This document shows positions 60,503-64,000 of a stretch of 64,000 nucleotides of DNA, in pieces (the stretch's first letter is position 1; each line of letters starts with the position of its first letter). Origin of the DNA: Candidatus Hydrogenedens sp. (GTDB lineage Bacteria > Hydrogenedentota > Hydrogenedentia > Hydrogenedentales > Hydrogenedentaceae). The stretch is from contig DAOSBX010000012.1 in assembly GCA_035361075.1 (NCBI GenBank), forward strand, positions 1 to 64,000. The letters run 5' to 3'. The notes beneath the pieces are model-generated. The model was not told where the DNA came from. It saw nothing but the letters and a program-made list of their open reading frames with translations, and made no database searches. The position numbers and the translations under genes were made by a program.

Positions 60503-60556
60503 AAAGTAGCACAGGACTAAAACCTACATCGTAGGCAAAATACCTGTGCTACTTTT
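60503..60556. terminator. Bidirectional terminator / branched palindrome
   Basis: A perfect 13-bp outer stem AAAGTAGCACAGG (60503-60515) / CCTGTGCTACTTT (60543-60555). Inside it is a second 5-bp hairpin CCTAC / GTAGG (60523-60535). T-rich sequence follows on both strands, and it lies between two convergent genes. The core CTGTGCTACT recurs at 35568-35599, so it may also be a dispersed repeat. Confidence 0.75.
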
Positions 60557-60595
60557 CATTTCATCAGACAAAAATACTATTTATCATAAAATTTT

Positions 60596-62953
60596 TTAAT
60601 TAAGAGCAAAGATTTTTCGAGTATAAATAGCATTACTTCGGAAGGGTTTCCACCACTCAACAGTATTCGGTTCCGCAATCATATAATCAGGTCGTGGAGA
60701 CATTTCAATTCCCGCAATAGGGGGTATTACATAACTTTTCTCGATAACTTCGAGGGTCAACGGCTGTTTATGTTTTAACCTCCATTCTAAGGTAAGTCCA
60801 TTTTCCCCAGGGAAACCACGATAATTAAAATGCCAATCCTGAATAGTTTTCCCTTCTGAACGTTCAAAGTCCTTACCATTTACTTTCGCTGACAAAACCT
60901 CCAACTCACCTCTCAATGTAAGGTGCATCTCTACTGACTTCCTCAATGAAACCACAGAAATCTTGAGGTGCCGAACATCTCCCTCTGTCTTATCTTCCAA
61001 TACGGATAAAAGAGGCTGTGGATAACTTGCAATAGGTGCTTCAGCAAAGCGAATTATAATATTATCACCCGTGAATGGTTCAGGTCTTTTAAATTGTACA
61101 TCTTCCTTGAAAAACTGTTCTGTCCATTCATCTAATTCTACATCACGTGACATCCACCATGCTTTTCCCGTATCCCAATCTAATCCATAACATAAATGAT
61201 TTGTTTTAGGAGTTTCCTTTGTAAAACGGAAGAATAACATAGGGTATGCATACACAAGAAGCCCTGCTATTAACAAAACCAGCCCCCAACGATAGCAGGT
61301 CTTCTTATCCTGAACAAAATTCTGCACAATCCCTACAGACTGATAAAGGATAAGAATGAGAAATATCATTAATAGTGGAATAAATATCGGGGTAAGGGTT
61401 TGAACACCTAAAATAAGAAATGGAGCAACGAAATACATAGTTACAAGTGTCGGTATTAGTGTCCAGAAAGAGAGCCAAACAAAACTCCGTTGCCATTTCT
61501 GGGGGATATAGGGGAAACAACAAATAATTCCACAGACACTTCCTATAAGCAATATCCATACAGCGATATAACTCGCAGTGGGTGTCGCTATGCTGGAATA
61601 TATGGACAAACCAAGCCATGGCAATAATGCTGATGCAAAAAATACATGGGGGTCAAACCGTGCAAAAATAACAGGCAAAAAGATAAGAAACAACCCTAAC
61701 GTTGTTAATAAACCTACAACAAAGTAAGTAAGTTCATAATAAACAATGTAATGCTTATATACAAGGAACGTCAATCCTATTAAACCACCGAGTAAACCAA
61801 TTATTAATAAGGTATGTACCACATTTCGCACGAAATTTATAATGACATCTCGAATTCGAATTCCCCAGAACAACCGCATAAAAAAAAGCATAACGAGGTA
61901 GAATATAATTGCCATAATTAATAAGGGTAATATCCATTTCTCTGAGTAGGTTATCAATCGGTTACCAGGCAACGGAAAATAGATACTATTATTTATAGGC
62001 TCTTCAAAGGGATAACCAATTTTTAAGTGAGATAAATCAAGATTACCAAAATGTTTTACCAAAGGTAAAGCATATTCTCCATGGTGTTGTAAAGAACGAA
62101 GAGAAATATGGTTAATATTATCATTAGGAGTGTGGTAATAACGAATACCCCCGACAAATGCGAAATCGAACCCTGGAACACCTTTAGGTTTCAGAACATA
62201 ATAATCTGTACTTGTCGGCATTTTCCCCGCAACTTCAAACATCATCGAACTGGCACGGGGATAAGGAACCACTTTAGCAAATTCTTGTATTAGCCAGGAG
62301 TTATTATTACTCATCTGGAACATCATAGATGGACCGTAATGTCCCCGTGCTTCAAAATTTAAACACAAACCAACCGTTTCAAAAAGAGGATGTTTTAAAA
62401 ACGCTTTTGGACCTAAAAGTCCAGCTTCTTCACCATCTGTAAAAAGGAAAATGACATCGTTTCTTAATGGTGCACTGTGTAGCAAAGCCCGCAAGGTTTC
62501 ATACATTGTCGCCACCGCAGAACCATCATCCGCACAGCCTACCCCATAAGGTGTAGAATCGTAATGCCCCATTAGTAGAATAGACCGTGTCGGAGCATAG
62601 CCTGGCAATACAACCATAACGCTATCTACTCGTTCCACACTATTATAACCATGTTTTGACGAATGCTCCACATACCCTGTATATACCTCAGGTTCTACTC
62701 CTAACAGTCGAAGTTTCTGAACAAGATATTCTCGAACCTTTGCATCTTCCTGCGAACCAAAGGGGTGTATCATCGTCGTCGGGTATTCCAGAAGTTTTAT
62801 AGCACGCTCTGCTGAAAATTTATCCTGTGGAGCATCTGCAGGAACTACAGGAGGAGACCAGCAATCATAAATAGAATATAACCCCCATAAAAAAAGAATT
62901 ATAACTGCTATACCATTAAAACCGCTAAAACTTCTTCTTGACAATCCTTCCAT
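60596..62953 (-). CDS. M28-family metallopeptidase with multi-pass membrane domain
   Basis: About 785 residues (ATG 62953 preferred, AGGA 8 bases upstream; ATG 62959 possible). One N-terminal helix (AVIILFLWGLYSIYDCW), then a complete M28 aminopeptidase domain (about 45-310): LLMGHYDSTPYGVGCADDGSAVATMYETLRALL (zinc His and Asp), FLFTDGEEAGLLGPKAFL (catalytic and zinc Glu), and YHTPNDNINHISLRSL (last zinc His). After about 340 come eight or nine membrane helices and a C-terminal beta-rich extracytoplasmic domain. The layout recalls the ERMP1/Pff1 type. The active site should face the periplasm. Substrate unknown. Confidence 0.88.
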   Translation of the reverse strand: MEGLSRRSFSGFNGIAVIILFLWGLYSIYDCWSPPVVPADAPQDKFSAERAIKLLEYPTTMIHPFGSQEDAKVREYLVQKLRLLGVEPEVYTGYVEHSSKHGYNSVERVDSVMVVLPGYAPTRSILLMGHYDSTPYGVGCADDGSAVATMYETLRALLHSAPLRNDVIFLFTDGEEAGLLGPKAFLKHPLFETVGLCLNFEARGHYGPSMMFQMSNNNSWLIQEFAKVVPYPRASSMMFEVAGKMPTSTDYYVLKPKGVPGFDFAFVGGIRYYHTPNDNINHISLRSLQHHGEYALPLVKHFGNLDLSHLKIGYPFEEPINNSIYFPLPGNRLITYSEKWILPLLIMAIIFYLVMLFFMRLFWGIRIRDVIINFVRNVVHTLLIIGLLGGLIGLTFLVYKHYIVYYELTYFVVGLLTTLGLFLIFLPVIFARFDPHVFFASALLPWLGLSIYSSIATPTASYIAVWILLIGSVCGIICCFPYIPQKWQRSFVWLSFWTLIPTLVTMYFVAPFLILGVQTLTPIFIPLLMIFLILILYQSVGIVQNFVQDKKTCYRWGLVLLIAGLLVYAYPMLFFRFTKETPKTNHLCYGLDWDTGKAWWMSRDVELDEWTEQFFKEDVQFKRPEPFTGDNIIIRFAEAPIASYPQPLLSVLEDKTEGDVRHLKISVVSLRKSVEMHLTLRGELEVLSAKVNGKDFERSEGKTIQDWHFNYRGFPGENGLTLEWRLKHKQPLTLEVIEKSYVIPPIAGIEMSPRPDYMIAEPNTVEWWKPFRSNAIYTRKIFALN

Positions 62954-63070
62954 TGCCATAATCCTAAGGTAAATTAATTATTAGTGAATTTGAAATAAAG
63001 ACAGTCTTTCCCCTGTATTAGTTTCATAAAAGGAAAGAAATAAATGTCAAAAATGTTTTAATTAGAGATA

Positions 63071-63691
63071 CTAATCGTAATTCCGTTGTAAGCCAATAAC
63101 AACCCCTTGTAGTAGAAATCTATGGGAAGGAACACGAATCGGTTTCATTTTCCTATTGGCTGGTCGAAGTTCAACATATTTCCCTTCGGGGAAAAATCTC
63201 TTTACTGTAACCTCACCATCTACTAATGCTACTACAATATCGCCTTTACAAGGTTGCTTTTTTGAATCCACGAAAATAATATCACCCTCGAATATCCCAT
63301 CCTCAATCATACTCTCACCAGTTACTCGTAAAGCATAGACCCCATCTGTTTTCCGTTCAAACCCCAGAGGGATAAGTTTTTCAATATTTGCCTCCACAGA
63401 AACAGGAAAACCAGCGGGAATTCTGCCTAACAAAGGTACCATTCGTGTTTTGGAGGGTTCCAGAAACCATTGGGCTTTAGGTGTTAATTTTAATGTTCGT
63501 GCCTTAGACGAACGTTCTAAATATCCCTTCCGTATCAAAGCACGTATATGCCCCGCTACCCCATTTGTCGACCGAATTTTTAACCGTTCGCATATCTCTA
63601 AAATTGAAGGGGAATAATTCATCCGTTCCTGAAAATCGTGGATACAATCCAGCACCTCTTTTTGCCGTTGTGTAAGTTCACGTTCAGACAT
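63071..63691 (-). CDS. lexA: LexA repressor
   Basis: 206 residues; SOS-response repressor that self-cleaves when RecA is activated. The N-terminal winged helix is LTQRQKEVLDCIHDFQERMNYSPSILEICERLKIRSTNGVAGHIRALIRKGYLER. The cleavage site is Ala93-Gly94 in GRIPAGFPV. The Ser/Lys dyad is Ser127 (VTGESMIEDGI) and Lys164 (DGEVTVKRFF). All parts are present. GAGGTGAT precedes the ATG. I see no classical Gram-positive or E. coli SOS box upstream, so its operator may differ. The M28 peptidase gene follows 112 bases later. Confidence 0.96.
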   Translation of the reverse strand: MSERELTQRQKEVLDCIHDFQERMNYSPSILEICERLKIRSTNGVAGHIRALIRKGYLERSSKARTLKLTPKAQWFLEPSKTRMVPLLGRIPAGFPVSVEANIEKLIPLGFERKTDGVYALRVTGESMIEDGIFEGDIIFVDSKKQPCKGDIVVALVDGEVTVKRFFPEGKYVELRPANRKMKPIRVPSHRFLLQGVVIGLQRNYD

Positions 63692-63791
63692 ATCATATCA
63701 CCTCAATTAACAGCCATACTGAACATCTTTTCACTATTATAACTATAGAAATAAAATAAGTCAAATTTGATATAAATAATCTAAAGAATTA

Positions 63792-64000
63792 TCAAATCGG
63801 TTTGTTTCGCCAGAGGTGATTTAAAGGTCCATGTCCATGTCCTAATGATGGGGCTGTTTCTATCGCTTTGTGGACAAATTGTATAGCACGTTCTACTGCA
63901 GTTATAGTTGGCAAGCCGTGAGCAAGATAACACGCAATAGCACTGGAAAGTGTACAACCTGTGCCATGAGTGTTTTTTGTATCAATTCGCTGAGATAAAA
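63792..64000 (-). CDS. thiD: Hydroxymethylpyrimidine/phosphomethylpyrimidine kinase, C-terminal part (cut by window)
   Basis: Only the last 69 or so codons are inside the window (stop TGA at 63792-63794). The translation includes LSQRIDTKNTHGTGCTLSSAIACYLAHGLPTITAVERAIQFVHKAIE, then LGHGHGPLNHLWRNKP at the end. The NTHGTGCTLSSAIA motif is the ATP/anion-hole signature of ThiD, with the catalytic Cys/Gly loop. ThiD phosphorylates HMP and HMP-P in thiamine synthesis. The start and N-terminal part lie beyond the right edge. Confidence 0.88.
   Translation of the reverse strand, partial: LSQRIDTKNTHGTGCTLSSAIACYLAHGLPTITAVERAIQFVHKAIETAPSLGHGHGPLNHLWRNKPI

Overview
The window is a gene-dense, AT-rich (about 39 % GC by eye) chromosomal segment of a Gram-negative bacterium. 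An outer membrane is implied by a TolC-type channel, a beta-barrel porin, an ExbB/ExbD motor, a heptosyltransferase-like enzyme and lipoproteins. A prepilin-like protein with a C-terminal H-x(n)-DG motif, a FecR/DUF6600 protein, a MerR-type HTH fused to a receiver, and an Ig-domain protein ending in a hydrophobic segment plus RRKK recall Hydrogenedentota, Planctomycetota and other PVC-like bacteria. I favour Hydrogenedentota or a relative, but one window cannot settle this. I see no rRNA, tRNA, CRISPR array, transposase or phage gene; it reads as core chromosome with lineage-specific envelope genes.

Layout. 1-4.8 kb: efflux operon (tolC-like, hlyD-like, two ABC-2 permeases, no ATPase in view). 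4.8-9.4 kb: a Memo-family protein with a PqqD-like N-terminus, nnrD, thiL and a GT9 glycosyltransferase. 9.6-14.1 kb: a PP2C phosphatase, divergent from a FecR/DUF6600 protein and a repeat lipoprotein. 14.1-20.2 kb: gltB-gltD. 20.7-31.7 kb: a DUF1330 protein, then a long minus-strand run rny-ymdB-smc-GT4-epimerase-carbonic anhydrase-aldehyde dehydrogenase. 32.4-40.8 kb: a secreted Ig-domain protein; a sigma-54 activator with a degenerate receiver; divergent from it MerR-receiver, hybrid histidine kinase, SixA phosphatase and a porin. 41-46.8 kb: prepilin-like protein, small Cys-rich membrane protein, yqeY, a glycerophosphodiesterase, a DegT aminotransferase. 45.2-52.3 kb: minus-strand operon exbB-exbD-TPR-VWA-galactokinase-like. 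52.6-58.1 kb: gcvT-gcvH-gcvPA-gcvPB-folD behind a ZTP riboswitch. 58.2-64 kb: a small protein, aroD, an MFS nucleoside-type permease, a membrane M28 peptidase, lexA and the 3' end of thiD.

How genes work together. The clearest regulatory story is one-carbon metabolism: a near-consensus promoter (TTGAAA, 18 bp, TATAAT) leads into a ZTP (pfl) riboswitch whose P1, P2 and pseudoknot can all be drawn from the sequence, followed by the glycine cleavage system and FolD. Together these feed and interconvert the folate one-carbon pool whose shortage raises ZTP. The most unusual envelope system is the ExbB/ExbD operon, where the usual TonB partner is replaced by an N-terminally anchored, proline/glutamate-rich protein ending in a VWA domain, with a very long TPR protein and a translationally coupled sugar kinase. 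The phosphorelay block (MerR-receiver, hybrid kinase, SixA) is a compact signalling module of unknown input beside a porin.
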